This document shows, piece after piece, positions 9,045 to 18,551 of a stretch of DNA of 64,000 nucleotides. The stretch is from the NCBI GenBank assembly GCA_039818825.1, contig JBCBTD010000019.1, positions 3,445 through 67,444 on the forward strand, read 5' to 3'. The position numbers and the translations under genes are program-made. The notes beneath the pieces are model-generated. The model was not told the origin of the DNA. It saw nothing but the letters and a program-made list of their open reading frames with translations, and did no database searches. Source of the DNA: JBCBTD01 sp039818825 (GTDB taxonomy: Bacteria > Pseudomonadota > Alphaproteobacteria > Geminicoccales > Geminicoccaceae). Each line of letters opens with the position of its first letter. Within the stretch, counting starts at the first letter, position 1.

Positions 9045-9650
9045 ATGACCGTCGCCCTCTTCGTGTTCTACGTCCTGGCCGGGATCTGCATCGCCTCGGC
9101 CGTCATGGTGATTTCGGCACGGAACCCGGTTCATTCGGTGTTGTTCTTGATCCTGGCGTTCTTCAACGCCGCGGGCATGTTCATCATCGCTGGCGCCGAG
9201 TTCCTCGCGATGGTCCTTGTTGTGGTCTACGTGGGTGCCGTCGCCGTTCTGTTCATGTTCGTGGTGATGATGCTCGACGTCGACGTTGCGGCGATGCGTC
9301 AGGGTTTCACCCGCTACCTGCCGGTAGGCGCCCTGGTCGGCTTGGTGCTGTTGGTCGAGCTGTTCTTGGTGTTCGGCACGGTGCAGTTGGCGGCGGTGCC
9401 GATCGCCGCGTCGGTGCCAACGCCGGCCGACCTCACCAACACCGAGGCGCTGGGTCGGGTGCTCTACACCGAGTACTTCTTCGCCTTCCAGATCGCCGGC
9501 CTGATCCTGCTGGTCGCGATCATCGGCGCGATCGTCCTGACCCTGCGCGACCGCGGCCCGATCCACCGCCAGGACATCGGCAGTCAGGTCCATCGCGACC
9601 GCACGACGACGGTGCGGCTGCGCCGGGTCGAGCCGGGCAAGGGGATCTGA
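9045..9650 (+). CDS. nuoJ: NADH-quinone oxidoreductase subunit J
   Basis: 201 residues, the ND6-type membrane subunit, with five hydrophobic segments. The third helix contains the conserved MVLVVVYVGAVAVLFMF stretch, the region that forms the pi-bulge in complex I structures. The C-terminus is hydrophilic (about residues 175-201). There is a 58-base spacer after nuoI, the longest within the operon, containing nothing recognisable. Confidence 0.95.
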   Translation: MTVALFVFYVLAGICIASAVMVISARNPVHSVLFLILAFFNAAGMFIIAGAEFLAMVLVVVYVGAVAVLFMFVVMMLDVDVAAMRQGFTRYLPVGALVGLVLLVELFLVFGTVQLAAVPIAASVPTPADLTNTEALGRVLYTEYFFAFQIAGLILLVAIIGAIVLTLRDRGPIHRQDIGSQVHRDRTTTVRLRRVEPGKGI

Positions 9651-9652
9651 CG

Positions 9653-9961
9653 ATGCCGGTTCCGGTCGAGCACTTCCTGGTGGTCGCGGCGATCTTGTTC
9701 ACCATCGGCGTTTTCGGGATCTTCCTGAATCGCAAGAACATCATCGTCATCTTGATGTCGATCGAGCTGATTCTGCTCGCGGTAAACCTCAACTTCGTCG
9801 CGTTTTCGGCGGAGCTGGGCGACTTGGTCGGCCAGATCTTCGTCATGTTCATCCTCACGGTGGCGGCGGCCGAGGCGGCGATCGGCTTGGCGATCGTCGT
9901 GGTCGTTTTCCGCGCCCGGGGGTCGATCGCGGTCGAAGACATCCACCTCATGAGAGGCTGA
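9653..9961 (+). CDS. nuoK: NADH-quinone oxidoreductase subunit K
   Basis: 102 residues with three membrane helices, equal to the family length (ND4L type). The middle helix has the conserved buried glutamate in MSIELILLAVNLNF. The third helix follows with FVMFILTVAAAEAAIGLA, which supplies a second conserved glutamate of the proton path. It starts 2 bases after the nuoJ stop and ends 4 bases before nuoL. Confidence 0.96.
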   Translation: MPVPVEHFLVVAAILFTIGVFGIFLNRKNIIVILMSIELILLAVNLNFVAFSAELGDLVGQIFVMFILTVAAAEAAIGLAIVVVVFRARGSIAVEDIHLMRG

Positions 9962-9965
9962 GCGA

Positions 9966-11891
9966 ATGTACGCCGTCCTCGTCTTCGCGCCGCTGGTCGG
10001 AGCGATCATCGCCGGCTTCTTCGGCAAAGTGATCGGCGACCGTGGCGCGCAGCTCGTGACCTGTTCGCTCATGCTGTTGTCGGCGGTTTTGGCGGGTGTC
10101 GCTCTGGCGACCGTGCCTTACGGCGCTCCGATCCAAGTGCCGCTGTTGACGTGGATCCACGTCGGCTCGTTCGAGGTCGATTGGGCGCTGCGGATCGACG
10201 GGCTCACCGCGGTGATGCTCGTGGTCGTCACCTGGGTGTCGACCCTCGTCCACGTCTACTCCGTCGGCTACATGAGCCACGACGAGACGATCCCGCGCTT
10301 CATGAGCTATCTGTCGCTCTTCACGTTCGCGATGCTGATGCTCGTGACCGCCGACAACTTCGTCCAACTGTTCTTCGGCTGGGAAGGTGTCGGTCTCGCC
10401 TCCTACCTGCTCATCAGCTACTGGTACCACAAGCCGAGTGCCAACAACGCGGCGATGAAGGCGTTCATCGTCAATCGAGTTGGGGACTTCGCCTTGTTGC
10501 TCGGCTTGGCCGGCATCTTCTTCGTGTTCGACAGCCTCGACTTCGACACCGTGTTCGCCGCGGCGCCGACCTACGCCGACACGACGATCGTGCTGTTCGG
10601 CATGGCGTTGCCGACCTTGGACGTGCTCTGCATCCTCTTGTTCATCGGGGCGATGGGCAAATCTGCCCAGTTGGGGCTCCACACGTGGCTGCCGGACGCC
10701 ATGGAGGGGCCGACACCGGTGTCGGCGTTGATCCATGCCGCAACCATGGTCACCGCCGGGGTTTTTCTGGTGGCGCGCGTCTCGCCGATGATGGAGTACG
10801 CGCCGATCGCGCTGGCGATGGTGACGATCGTCGGTGCGTCGACCGCGTTCTTCGCCGCGACGATTGCGCTGACCCAGAACGACATCAAGCGCGTGATCGC
10901 CTACTCGACCTGCTCGCAGCTCGGCTACATGTTTTTCGCCTGCGGTGTCGGCGCCTACTCGGCCGGCATCTTCCACCTCTTCACCCATGCGTTTTTCAAG
11001 GCGCTCTTGTTCCTCGGCGCCGGCTCGGTGATCCACGCCATGTCCGACGAACAGGACATGCGGCGCATGGGCGGCATCTGGCGGCAGCTGAAGTTCACCT
11101 ACGCGGTGATGTGGATCGGGTCGCTGGCCCTCGTCGGCATGCCGGTTTTTGCCGGCTTCTACTCCAAGGACCTGATCCTGGAAGCGTCGTTCGCCGCCCA
11201 CAGCGGCGTTGGCCTCTACGCATTCTGGCTCGGCATCGCCGCGGCCATGATGACGGCGTTCTACTCCGGCCGGCTGCTGCTGATGACCTTCCACGGCAAG
11301 CCGCGCGCGAGCGACGAGGTCATGGCGCACATCCACGAGAGCCCGCTCGTGATGACGGTGCCGTTGGGGCTGCTGGCTCTGGGGGCGATCGGTGCCGGCT
11401 ACTTCGGCCTACCGATGGTCAACGCCGACCATGCGTTCTGGGGCGGAGGCATCGTCGTCCGCGATCTGGCACACAACGTCATCGAGGCAGCGCACCACGT
11501 TCCTTTGTGGGTCAAGCTGATGCCGATCGTGGTTGGTGTCGCCGGTCTGGTCCTCGCCTGGTACATGTACGTCGCCAAGACCGATCTGCCCGAGCGAGGG
11601 GCTACTCGGTTCCGCTGGGCCTACGAGCTGTCGTTCAACAAATGGTACTTCGACGAGGCCTACGAGGCCGCGTTCGTCCAGCCGGCGCGGGCCGTGGGGT
11701 CGTTCCTCTGGCGCCGCATCGATGCCGGCGTGATCGACGACTTCGGTCCCAACGGCGTCGCCGCGAGCGCGATGGCCGGCACTAGGCGGGTCGTCAAGCT
11801 GCAGACCGGCTACGTTTACCACTATGCGTTCGTTATGCTCGTCGGCGTGGCGGCGTTGGTGACGTGGTACTTGTTCTCGATGTGGGGCTGA
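9966..11891 (+). CDS. nuoL: NADH-quinone oxidoreductase subunit L (distal antiporter-like subunit)
   Basis: 641 residues, the largest proton-pumping subunit (ND5 type). Conserved features are FFGWEGVGLASYLLI with the helix-5 glutamate, the segment GKSAQLGLHTWLPDAMEGPTP with the helix-7 lysine region, and LTQNDIKRVIAYSTCSQLGYM. The protein ends with the long lateral amphipathic helix and a final membrane anchor (about residues 525-641), which is what separates NuoL from NuoM and NuoN. Confidence 0.97.
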   Translation: MYAVLVFAPLVGAIIAGFFGKVIGDRGAQLVTCSLMLLSAVLAGVALATVPYGAPIQVPLLTWIHVGSFEVDWALRIDGLTAVMLVVVTWVSTLVHVYSVGYMSHDETIPRFMSYLSLFTFAMLMLVTADNFVQLFFGWEGVGLASYLLISYWYHKPSANNAAMKAFIVNRVGDFALLLGLAGIFFVFDSLDFDTVFAAAPTYADTTIVLFGMALPTLDVLCILLFIGAMGKSAQLGLHTWLPDAMEGPTPVSALIHAATMVTAGVFLVARVSPMMEYAPIALAMVTIVGASTAFFAATIALTQNDIKRVIAYSTCSQLGYMFFACGVGAYSAGIFHLFTHAFFKALLFLGAGSVIHAMSDEQDMRRMGGIWRQLKFTYAVMWIGSLALVGMPVFAGFYSKDLILEASFAAHSGVGLYAFWLGIAAAMMTAFYSGRLLLMTFHGKPRASDEVMAHIHESPLVMTVPLGLLALGAIGAGYFGLPMVNADHAFWGGGIVVRDLAHNVIEAAHHVPLWVKLMPIVVGVAGLVLAWYMYVAKTDLPERGATRFRWAYELSFNKWYFDEAYEAAFVQPARAVGSFLWRRIDAGVIDDFGPNGVAASAMAGTRRVVKLQTGYVYHYAFVMLVGVAALVTWYLFSMWG

Positions 11892-11895
11892 ACCG

Positions 11896-13395
11896 ATGAG
11901 TGATTGGCCCCTTCTCTCCCTCGTCATCTTCCTCCCGCTGGTCGGCGTCGGCTTCATCATGGCGATCCGCCATGAGGACGAGGCCGTCGTCGCGCAGAAC
12001 GCCAAGGCCGTGGCGCTTTGGACGTCGACCGTGACGTTCCTCCTCAGCCTGCTGATTTGGGCCCAGTTCGATCCCAGTCAGGCGGGTTTCCAGCTGGTCG
12101 AAAAAACCTCGTGGCTGCCTGGCCTCGACGTCGATTACCACGTCGGTGTCGACGGCATTTCGCTGTGGTTCGTCCTCCTCAGCACCTTGTTGACGGTCGT
12201 CGTCGTCCTCAGCTCCTGGCACTCGGTTACCAGCCGCGTCAAAGAGTACATGATCGCTTTCCTGGTCATGGACACCTTGATGGTCGGTGTCTTTTGCGCA
12301 TTGGATATCGTTCTCTTCTACATTTTTTTCGAGGGCATCCTGATCCCGATGTTCTTGATCATCGGGATTTGGGGCGGGCCCAATCGGATTTACGCAGCGT
12401 TCAAGTTTTTCCTGTACACGCTGGCAGGCTCGGTGCTTTTTCTGGTCGCGATCATCTACATGTACTTGGCAGCCGGAACGACCGACATCCCGCTGATGAT
12501 GGACGCGGTGTTCACGCCGCAGGCGCAATGGTGGTTGTTCCTGGCGCTGTTCGCCTCGTTCGCCGTGAAGGTGCCGATGTGGCCGTTCCACACTTGGCTT
12601 CCCGACGCGCACGTCGAGGCACCGACGGCGGGCTCGGTGCTTCTCGCCGGTGTGTTGCTGAAGCTCGGTGGCTACGGCTTCCTCCGCTTTTCGCTGCCGA
12701 TGCTGCCTGACGCCTCGATGGAGTTCGCTCCGTTCATCTACGCGCTGTCGATCGTCGCCGTCATCTACACCTCGCTGGTCGCCCTGATGCAGGACGACAT
12801 GAAGAAGCTCATCGCTTACTCCTCGGTGGCGCACATGGGGATCGTCACCATCGGCGTGTTCACGTTGAACCCACTCGGTATCCAGGGCGGCATCATCCAG
12901 ATGCTGAGCCATGGCATCGTTTCGGGTGCACTGTTCATGTGCGTTGGCGTCATCTACGATCGCATTCACAGCCGTGAGATCAAACGTTATGGCGGGCTCG
13001 CCGACCGGATGCCGAGCTATGCGTTCGTCTTCATGTTGTTCACCATGGCGTCGGTCGGGCTTCCGGGAACGAGTGGCTTCGTCGGCGAAGTCTTGGTGAT
13101 CGTCGGCGTGTTTCAGGTCAACGAGTGGGTTGCCGCCCTGGCGGCCACCGGCTTGATCCTAGGTGCGGCCTACATGCTGTGGCTGTATCGGCGGGTGATC
13201 TTCGGCCCGTTGGCTCGTGAAGACCTGATGGCCATCAAGGACATGCGGGCGACCGAAGTGGCGGCGTTCGCGCCGTTGGTGGTCCTGACCATCCTGATGG
13301 GCGTGTACCCGTCGCTGTTCCTCGACCCGATGGCCGCGAGCGTCGACAACCTGCTGATGCAGGTGGAACGGACCGCGACCCTGGCTGCCGAATGA
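11896..13395 (+). CDS. nuoM: NADH-quinone oxidoreductase subunit M
   Basis: 499 residues, ND4-type proton-pumping membrane subunit with about 14 helices. Seen motifs are FFEGILIPMFLIIGIWG (helix-5 glutamate), KVPMWPFHTWLPDAHVEAPT (lysine helix), and DDMKKLIAYSSVAHMG. It starts 4 bases after the nuoL stop. The long loop at residues 60-85 has WLPGLDVDYHVGVDGISLW, a normal NuoM feature. Confidence 0.97.
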   Translation: MSDWPLLSLVIFLPLVGVGFIMAIRHEDEAVVAQNAKAVALWTSTVTFLLSLLIWAQFDPSQAGFQLVEKTSWLPGLDVDYHVGVDGISLWFVLLSTLLTVVVVLSSWHSVTSRVKEYMIAFLVMDTLMVGVFCALDIVLFYIFFEGILIPMFLIIGIWGGPNRIYAAFKFFLYTLAGSVLFLVAIIYMYLAAGTTDIPLMMDAVFTPQAQWWLFLALFASFAVKVPMWPFHTWLPDAHVEAPTAGSVLLAGVLLKLGGYGFLRFSLPMLPDASMEFAPFIYALSIVAVIYTSLVALMQDDMKKLIAYSSVAHMGIVTIGVFTLNPLGIQGGIIQMLSHGIVSGALFMCVGVIYDRIHSREIKRYGGLADRMPSYAFVFMLFTMASVGLPGTSGFVGEVLVIVGVFQVNEWVAALAATGLILGAAYMLWLYRRVIFGPLAREDLMAIKDMRATEVAAFAPLVVLTILMGVYPSLFLDPMAASVDNLLMQVERTATLAAE

Positions 13396-13420
13396 GATCG
13401 CCCGAGCGAGCACCAAGCCC

Positions 13421-14866
13421 ATGACCTACCTCCTCGCCGCCACGCCCGAGCTGATCCTGATCTTGAGCGGCCTGACGCTGCTCGTGTTCGGCGCGTTCCG
13501 CGACCACACCGAAGGTGCTCGACTGGTTGGCTCATTGGCGATGGCGGCCCTGGCCGTCGCGTTCCTGACGACGATCGTCGTCACCGGCCGCGGTCCACTG
13601 GTCGCGTTCGGTGGCCATTTCATCCTCGACCCGTTCGCCGGTTTCATGAAGGCGATTGCGTTGATCGGCGCGTTCGGCGCGTTGCTGGCGTCGCAGCCCT
13701 ATCTGCGCCAGGAGCGGATGGAACGCTTCGAGTATCCGCTGTTGGTGCTCTTCTCGGTGGCCGGCATGGGTATGCTGGTTTCCGCCAACAGCTTTCTCGC
13801 CCTCTACGTGGCGCTGGAGCTGATGAGCTTGCCGCTCTACGTGCTGGCAGCTTTTCAGCGCGACAGCCTGCGATCGACCGAGGCCGGCCTCAAGTACTTC
13901 GTCCTCGGTGCGCTCGCCTCTGGCATGATGCTCTACGGCATCTCGCTGGTTTATGGCTTCACGGGCTCCGCTAGCTTCGAGGTACTGGCGACGTTGACAC
14001 CGGTTGGCGAGACCGGGCTACCGCTCGGCGCGCTGGTCGGTCTCGTGTTCATTGCTGCCGGCCTCGCCTTCAAGCTCGGCGCCGTGCCGTTCCACATGTG
14101 GACGCCGGACGTGTACGAGGGTGCGCCGACGCCGGTCACGGCACTGTTCGCCGCCGCGCCCAAGATCGCGGCCATGGGCCTCACGGTGCGGGTGTTCGCC
14201 GAGCCCTTCGGCGCCTTCGTCGGTGAGTGGCAGCAGGTCGTCATCGCGATCTCGGTCGGCTCGATGGCGCTCGGCGCGTTCGGCGCGATCGGCCAGACCA
14301 ACATCAAGCGGCTGATGGCCTATTCCGGTATCGGCCATGTCGGCTACGCCTTGGTGGCGTTGGCGGCCGGCTCCGAGCGCGGCGTTCATGCCGTGCTGGT
14401 CTACATGACGATCTACGTCTTCATGACCGTCGGTACGTTCGCCGTCATCATGACTCTGCGCCGTCGCGGCCAGGCGGTCGAACGCATCGAGGATTTCGCC
14501 GGGCTGGGCAAGGATCAGCCGATGCTGGCCCTGGCCAGCGCCGTCTTCATGTTCTCACTGGCCGGGATTCCGCCGCTCGCCGGCTTCTTCGGCAAGCTCT
14601 ACGTGTTTCTCGCCGCGGTCGACGCCGGCCTGGTGGCGCTGGCTGTGTTCGGCGTGCTCACCAGCGTCGTCGGGGCCTACTACTACCTGCGCATCGTCAA
14701 GCTGATGTACTTCGACAGCTCGGCCGAGCCGCTGGACCGTGGCCTTGCCGTGGAGTCCAAATTCGTCGTCGCCGTTACGGCGGCGGTGACTGCGCTCTTC
14801 ATCGTCTTCCCGAGCCCCATCCTGGGCAGCGCTGCCGCCGCCGCGCGCTCGCTCTTCGCTTCGTGA
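13421..14866 (+). CDS. nuoN: NADH-quinone oxidoreductase subunit N
   Basis: 481 residues, ND2-type proton-pumping subunit and last of the nuo set. The helix-5 glutamate is in ALYVALELMSLPLYVL, the lysine helix is FKLGAVPFHMWTPDVYEGAPTP, and TNIKRLMAYSGIGHVGYAL follows. All 14 subunits A-N are therefore present, intact and in the canonical order. The start follows nuoM by 25 bases. Confidence 0.97.
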   Translation: MTYLLAATPELILILSGLTLLVFGAFRDHTEGARLVGSLAMAALAVAFLTTIVVTGRGPLVAFGGHFILDPFAGFMKAIALIGAFGALLASQPYLRQERMERFEYPLLVLFSVAGMGMLVSANSFLALYVALELMSLPLYVLAAFQRDSLRSTEAGLKYFVLGALASGMMLYGISLVYGFTGSASFEVLATLTPVGETGLPLGALVGLVFIAAGLAFKLGAVPFHMWTPDVYEGAPTPVTALFAAAPKIAAMGLTVRVFAEPFGAFVGEWQQVVIAISVGSMALGAFGAIGQTNIKRLMAYSGIGHVGYALVALAAGSERGVHAVLVYMTIYVFMTVGTFAVIMTLRRRGQAVERIEDFAGLGKDQPMLALASAVFMFSLAGIPPLAGFFGKLYVFLAAVDAGLVALAVFGVLTSVVGAYYYLRIVKLMYFDSSAEPLDRGLAVESKFVVAVTAAVTALFIVFPSPILGSAAAAARSLFAS

Positions 14867-14894
14867 CCATCCGGCGGCAGTCGGCAATGGTCGT

Positions 14895-15650
14895 TTGACG
14901 GTGGGCTGGCCCACCCACATCGGGCGCTTCGCCATCGAAGCCCATGATAGTCTGGTGACGACCCAAGACCCGGCCAACGCGCTCAGCGAGGCCGGTCGCG
15001 TCGACGTCGTCGTCGTTGCCGAACGGCAGACCGGCGGTCGTGGGCGACGCGGGCGGGCCTGGACGTCGCCGGTCGGCAACCTCTATGCATCCACCGTGAT
15101 CGCGCCGCCGCGAGAGAAGGCGCTCGTGCCGTGCGCCTCGTTGGTCGTCGCCGTCGCGATGGCGGAGGCGGTGGAACGGCTCGGTGTGGCATCGGATCGG
15201 CTCCGGTTGAAGTGGCCGAACGACGTCTTGCTCGACGATGGCAAGGTGGCAGGGATCTTGATCGACTACGTGGCCGAACGGCTGGTGGTCGGCACCGGCC
15301 TCAACGTTCAGGAGCGGCCGGATGACCCGCCGAACGCCAGGACCCTTCGCGATGCGGGCGTCGACGTTACGGCCGAAGCGGCGCTACGGAGTTTCCTCCT
15401 GTGCCTCGCGGCGCGGCTCGAGGTGTTGGACGATGTCGGCTTCGGTCCGGCCCGCGAGGCATGGCTCGGCCGCGCGGCCGGGCTCGGCGCGCCGTTGCGC
15501 GCGCGTGTCGGCGGCCGCATGATCGAAGGCACGCAGCACGGTATCGACGAGGCTGGGGCGCTGCAGATCGAAACGGCGGAAGGGCTCCGGACCATCAACG
15601 CCGGTGACGTCGAATTGGTGCGGCTGGCCGCGACTGGCACGACCTCATGA
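14895..15650 (+). CDS. birA: Biotin--[acetyl-CoA-carboxylase] ligase, monofunctional
   Basis: 251 residues of the BPL/LplA ligase fold that attaches biotin to the carboxyl-carrier protein. The biotin/ATP loop GRGRRGR is at 48-54, KWPNDVLL at 106-113, and VGTGLNV follows. There is no N-terminal winged helix, so it should not repress the biotin operon. The start is uncertain: TTG 14895 is used here because an ATG upstream is out of frame, and a GTG at 14901 is a close alternative. The order nuoN-birA-coaX is common in alphaproteobacteria. The C-terminal domain is the usual small beta-barrel. Confidence 0.92.
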   Translation: MTVGWPTHIGRFAIEAHDSLVTTQDPANALSEAGRVDVVVVAERQTGGRGRRGRAWTSPVGNLYASTVIAPPREKALVPCASLVVAVAMAEAVERLGVASDRLRLKWPNDVLLDDGKVAGILIDYVAERLVVGTGLNVQERPDDPPNARTLRDAGVDVTAEAALRSFLLCLAARLEVLDDVGFGPAREAWLGRAAGLGAPLRARVGGRMIEGTQHGIDEAGALQIETAEGLRTINAGDVELVRLAATGTTS

Positions 15651-16426
15651 CCTTGCTTGCGATCGACGTCGGCAACACCAACACCGTGTTCGCGCTCTAC
15701 GCCGAACGTGAACGGCTCGTCTCGTGGCGGCTCTCGACCGTTCGCCAGCGGACGTCGGACGAGTACGCCGTGGCTCTGACCCAGTTGATGGACATGGCCG
15801 GGTTCGCGGTTGGCGACATCCACGCGGCGATCGCATCCTCGGTGGTGCCGCAAGCCAACATGCCGCTCCGTTGGATGTGCCGCGACCGGCTGCACTGCCC
15901 GATCGATTTCGTCGACCAGGACGTGCCGGTGCCGATCCGCGTGTTGCTGGCGAACCCACGCGAGATCGGCGCGGACCGGCTGGTCAACGCCTACGCCGCT
16001 CACCGCCACTACGGCCGCGATGCAGTCGTCATCGACTTCGGCACGGCGACGACGTTCGACGTCGTCGACGCCGACGGCGCCTATCATGGCGGGTGCATCG
16101 CACCTGGCATCAACCTGTCACTGGAAGCACTGCACCATGCTGCAGCGAAGCTGCCGCGCATTGCCGTCGAGAGGCCGCAGAAGGTCATCGGCGACAGCAC
16201 CGTGGGCGCGATGCAGGCGGGCGTTTTCTGGGGCTACGTGGCGTTGATCGAGGGGCTGGTCGAGCGCATCCGTGCCGAATTCGGGCGGCCGATGCTGACG
16301 ATTGCGACTGGCGGCTTGGCGCCGTTGTTCGGCGGCGCCACCACGGCGATCGAGACCATCGATCGCGACCTCACCATGACCGGACTGGTCGACCTGTTTT
16401 GGGCGCACCACGGCGCCTCGGAGTAA
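15647..16426 (+). CDS. coaX: Type III pantothenate kinase
   Basis: 259 residues. It phosphorylates pantothenate in the first step of coenzyme A synthesis. It belongs to the ASKHA fold: the phosphate-1 motif DVGNTNT is at 7-13, GADR is at 108-111, and DFGTATTFD with catalytic Asp130 is at 130-138. It lacks any P-loop, as expected for type III. The start shares ATGA with the end of birA, so translation is coupled. Confidence 0.95.
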   Translation: MTLLAIDVGNTNTVFALYAERERLVSWRLSTVRQRTSDEYAVALTQLMDMAGFAVGDIHAAIASSVVPQANMPLRWMCRDRLHCPIDFVDQDVPVPIRVLLANPREIGADRLVNAYAAHRHYGRDAVVIDFGTATTFDVVDADGAYHGGCIAPGINLSLEALHHAAAKLPRIAVERPQKVIGDSTVGAMQAGVFWGYVALIEGLVERIRAEFGRPMLTIATGGLAPLFGGATTAIETIDRDLTMTGLVDLFWAHHGASE

Positions 16427-16431
16427 CGACG

Positions 16432-18120
16432 ATGACCGACCAGCCCCTCTACTTCGCGCCGCTGGGCGGCGCCGGCGAGATCGGCATGAACGTCAATCTC
16501 TATGGCGTCGGCGGCCGTTGGCTGATGGTCGACCTAGGGATCACCTTCGCTGACGACCGCCTGCCTGGGGTCGAGATCATACTGCCGGACATCGCTTTCA
16601 TCGAAGGCGAGCGGGACGGTCTCGACGGCTTGGTGCTGACCCATGCCCACGAGGACCACATCGGAGCGGTTCCCTATCTCTGGCAGCGTCTCCGCTGCCC
16701 GATCTGGTGCGTGCCGTTCACCGCGGCCGTGTTGAAGCGCAAGCTCGACGAGAGCACGATCAATCAACGCGTACCGATCCACGTCGTCCAGCCGGGCGAG
16801 CCGTTCCAGGTCGGCCCGTTCGGCTGCCGCTTTCTCCACATGACACACTCGATCCCCGAGGCGTCGATGCTGGTCGTCGACACGCCGCACGGCCGCATCC
16901 TGCACACCGGCGACTGGAAGTTGGACCCGGCCCCATTGCTCGGCGACGACGCCGACATCGAGGGCCTGCAAGCGTTGGGCAAGGACGGCTTGCTGGCGAT
17001 GGTCGCCGACAGCACCAACATCACCACCCCCGGAACGTCGGGGTCGGAGGCTGAGGTGCTCGAAAGCCTCACCAAGGTGATCGCGGCACAGCCGAATCGC
17101 GTTGTGCTCACGACGTTCGCGTCGAACGTCGCTCGGCTGCAAACCGCCATGCTGGCGGCAGTCCGTGCCGGCCGCGAGGTCGCGTTGATCGGCCGTTCGA
17201 TGCGCCGGATGGTCGCTGCTGCACGCGACTGCGGCTATCTGCAGGACATGCCGAAGCTGATCGACGAGCGCGATGTCGCCGACCTGCCTCGGAGCAGGGT
17301 GCTGCTGCTGTGCACGGGCAGTCAGGCGGAACCGCGGGCCGCACTCGCGCGGATCGCCGGCGGCTACCACCCACGGATCGCGCTGGACGCCGGCGACACG
17401 GCGATCTTCTCGTCGAAGATCATCCCCGGCAACGAACGGATCATCTACGATCTGCACAATCAGCTGGTCCGGGTCGGCGTCACCGTCATCACCGAGGACG
17501 ACCACTTCGTCCACGTGTCTGGCCACCCATCGCGGGACGAGGTCGCGCAGCTCTACCGTTGGGCGAAGCCGAAGGTCGCCATTCCGGTCCACGGCGAATT
17601 GCGCCACCTGCGCGAGCACGTCGCCTTCGCTCGTGACCACGGTGCCGAGCATGCGCTGCTGGTCACTGATGGCGACTTGGTCCAACTCGCGCCGGGCGAG
17701 CCTGCGGTGGTTGGCGAGGTTCCGGTCGGACGCCACGCGTTCGAGGACGGGCGCATGGTGGCGGTCGGCGCCGATCGCTACCGGCAGCGGCGCAAGCTCG
17801 CCAACAACGGCACCGTGTTCGTGAGCCTCGTCCTGGACAGTTTCGGCAGTGTGTTGGCTCCGCCCAAGGTCACTTCGGTGGGCAGCGTCGAGCTGGACGA
17901 CGACGACAGTGCGCGCCAGGACCTCGCCGACCGTCTGGTCGACGAGATCGAGCAACTGGGCGACCGCGACATCGAGGAGGACGCACGGGTCGAGGATCGC
18001 GTCCGCGCCGCGGTGCGTCGCCTCTTGCAGATTCCCCGCGATCGGCGTCCGATCATCCAGGTGCAGATTCTTCGTCTGTCGCCGGAGATGCTGGCTCAAC
18101 TCGAAGACGTAGCGACCTAA
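16432..18120 (+). CDS. rnj: Ribonuclease J
   Basis: 562 residues of the metallo-beta-lactamase / beta-CASP family, an RNase with 5'-exonuclease and endonuclease activity. The zinc motif is His71-x-His73-x-Asp75-His76 (LTHAHEDHIGAVP), with GDWKLDP and the beta-CASP segment with HVSGHPSRDEVAQLYRWAKPK further on. It ends with a C-terminal domain of about 100 residues. RNase J is widespread in alphaproteobacteria alongside RNase E, where it helps process rRNA 5' ends. ATG 16432 follows the coaX stop by 5 bases. Confidence 0.94.
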   Translation: MTDQPLYFAPLGGAGEIGMNVNLYGVGGRWLMVDLGITFADDRLPGVEIILPDIAFIEGERDGLDGLVLTHAHEDHIGAVPYLWQRLRCPIWCVPFTAAVLKRKLDESTINQRVPIHVVQPGEPFQVGPFGCRFLHMTHSIPEASMLVVDTPHGRILHTGDWKLDPAPLLGDDADIEGLQALGKDGLLAMVADSTNITTPGTSGSEAEVLESLTKVIAAQPNRVVLTTFASNVARLQTAMLAAVRAGREVALIGRSMRRMVAAARDCGYLQDMPKLIDERDVADLPRSRVLLLCTGSQAEPRAALARIAGGYHPRIALDAGDTAIFSSKIIPGNERIIYDLHNQLVRVGVTVITEDDHFVHVSGHPSRDEVAQLYRWAKPKVAIPVHGELRHLREHVAFARDHGAEHALLVTDGDLVQLAPGEPAVVGEVPVGRHAFEDGRMVAVGADRYRQRRKLANNGTVFVSLVLDSFGSVLAPPKVTSVGSVELDDDDSARQDLADRLVDEIEQLGDRDIEEDARVEDRVRAAVRRLLQIPRDRRPIIQVQILRLSPEMLAQLEDVAT

Positions 18121-18146
18121 CCGAACCACGCCTGGAGGAACCGCCG

Positions 18147-18551
18147 ATGATCGGTCGTCTCAACCATGTCGCCATCGCCGTACCCGACCTCGACTCCGCC
18201 ATTGCGCAGTACCGAGACGTTCTGGGTGCCAACGTCTCCGCGCCGCAGGACGAGCCCGACCACGGTGTCACGGTGGTGTTCATCGAGCTACCGAACACCA
18301 AGGTCGAGCTGCTCTATCCGCTGGGCGAGAAGTCGCCGATCCAAGCCTTCCTCGACAAGAATCCCGCAGGCGGCATCCATCATGTCTGCTACGAGGTCGA
18401 GGACATCATCGCCGCCCGCGACCAGCTCAAGGGGCAGGGTGCCCGGGTCTTGGGCGACGGCGATCCGAAGATCGGCGCGCACAAGAAGCCGGTGCTGTTC
18501 CTGCATCCCAAGGACTTCTTCGGCACGTTGGTCGAGCTCGAGCAAGTGTGA
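18147..18551 (+). CDS. mce: Methylmalonyl-CoA epimerase
   Basis: 134 residues of the vicinal-oxygen-chelate (glyoxalase) fold, full family length. It interconverts 2R- and 2S-methylmalonyl-CoA in propionate metabolism. Metal ligands inferred from the family are His7 (LNHVAIAV), His79 (GGIHHVCYEV) and Glu130 (GTLVELEQV). The AGGAGG-like site GGAGGAACCGCC precedes ATG 18147. It shares the GTGA at 18548-18551 with the next gene. Confidence 0.94.
   Translation: MIGRLNHVAIAVPDLDSAIAQYRDVLGANVSAPQDEPDHGVTVVFIELPNTKVELLYPLGEKSPIQAFLDKNPAGGIHHVCYEVEDIIAARDQLKGQGARVLGDGDPKIGAHKKPVLFLHPKDFFGTLVELEQV

Noticed and set aside
9948..11336. Long minus-strand reading frame opposite nuoL
   Set aside because: Its product is His/Arg/Glu/Asp rich with no hydrophobic or domain pattern, as expected for the antisense frame of a GC-rich membrane-protein gene.
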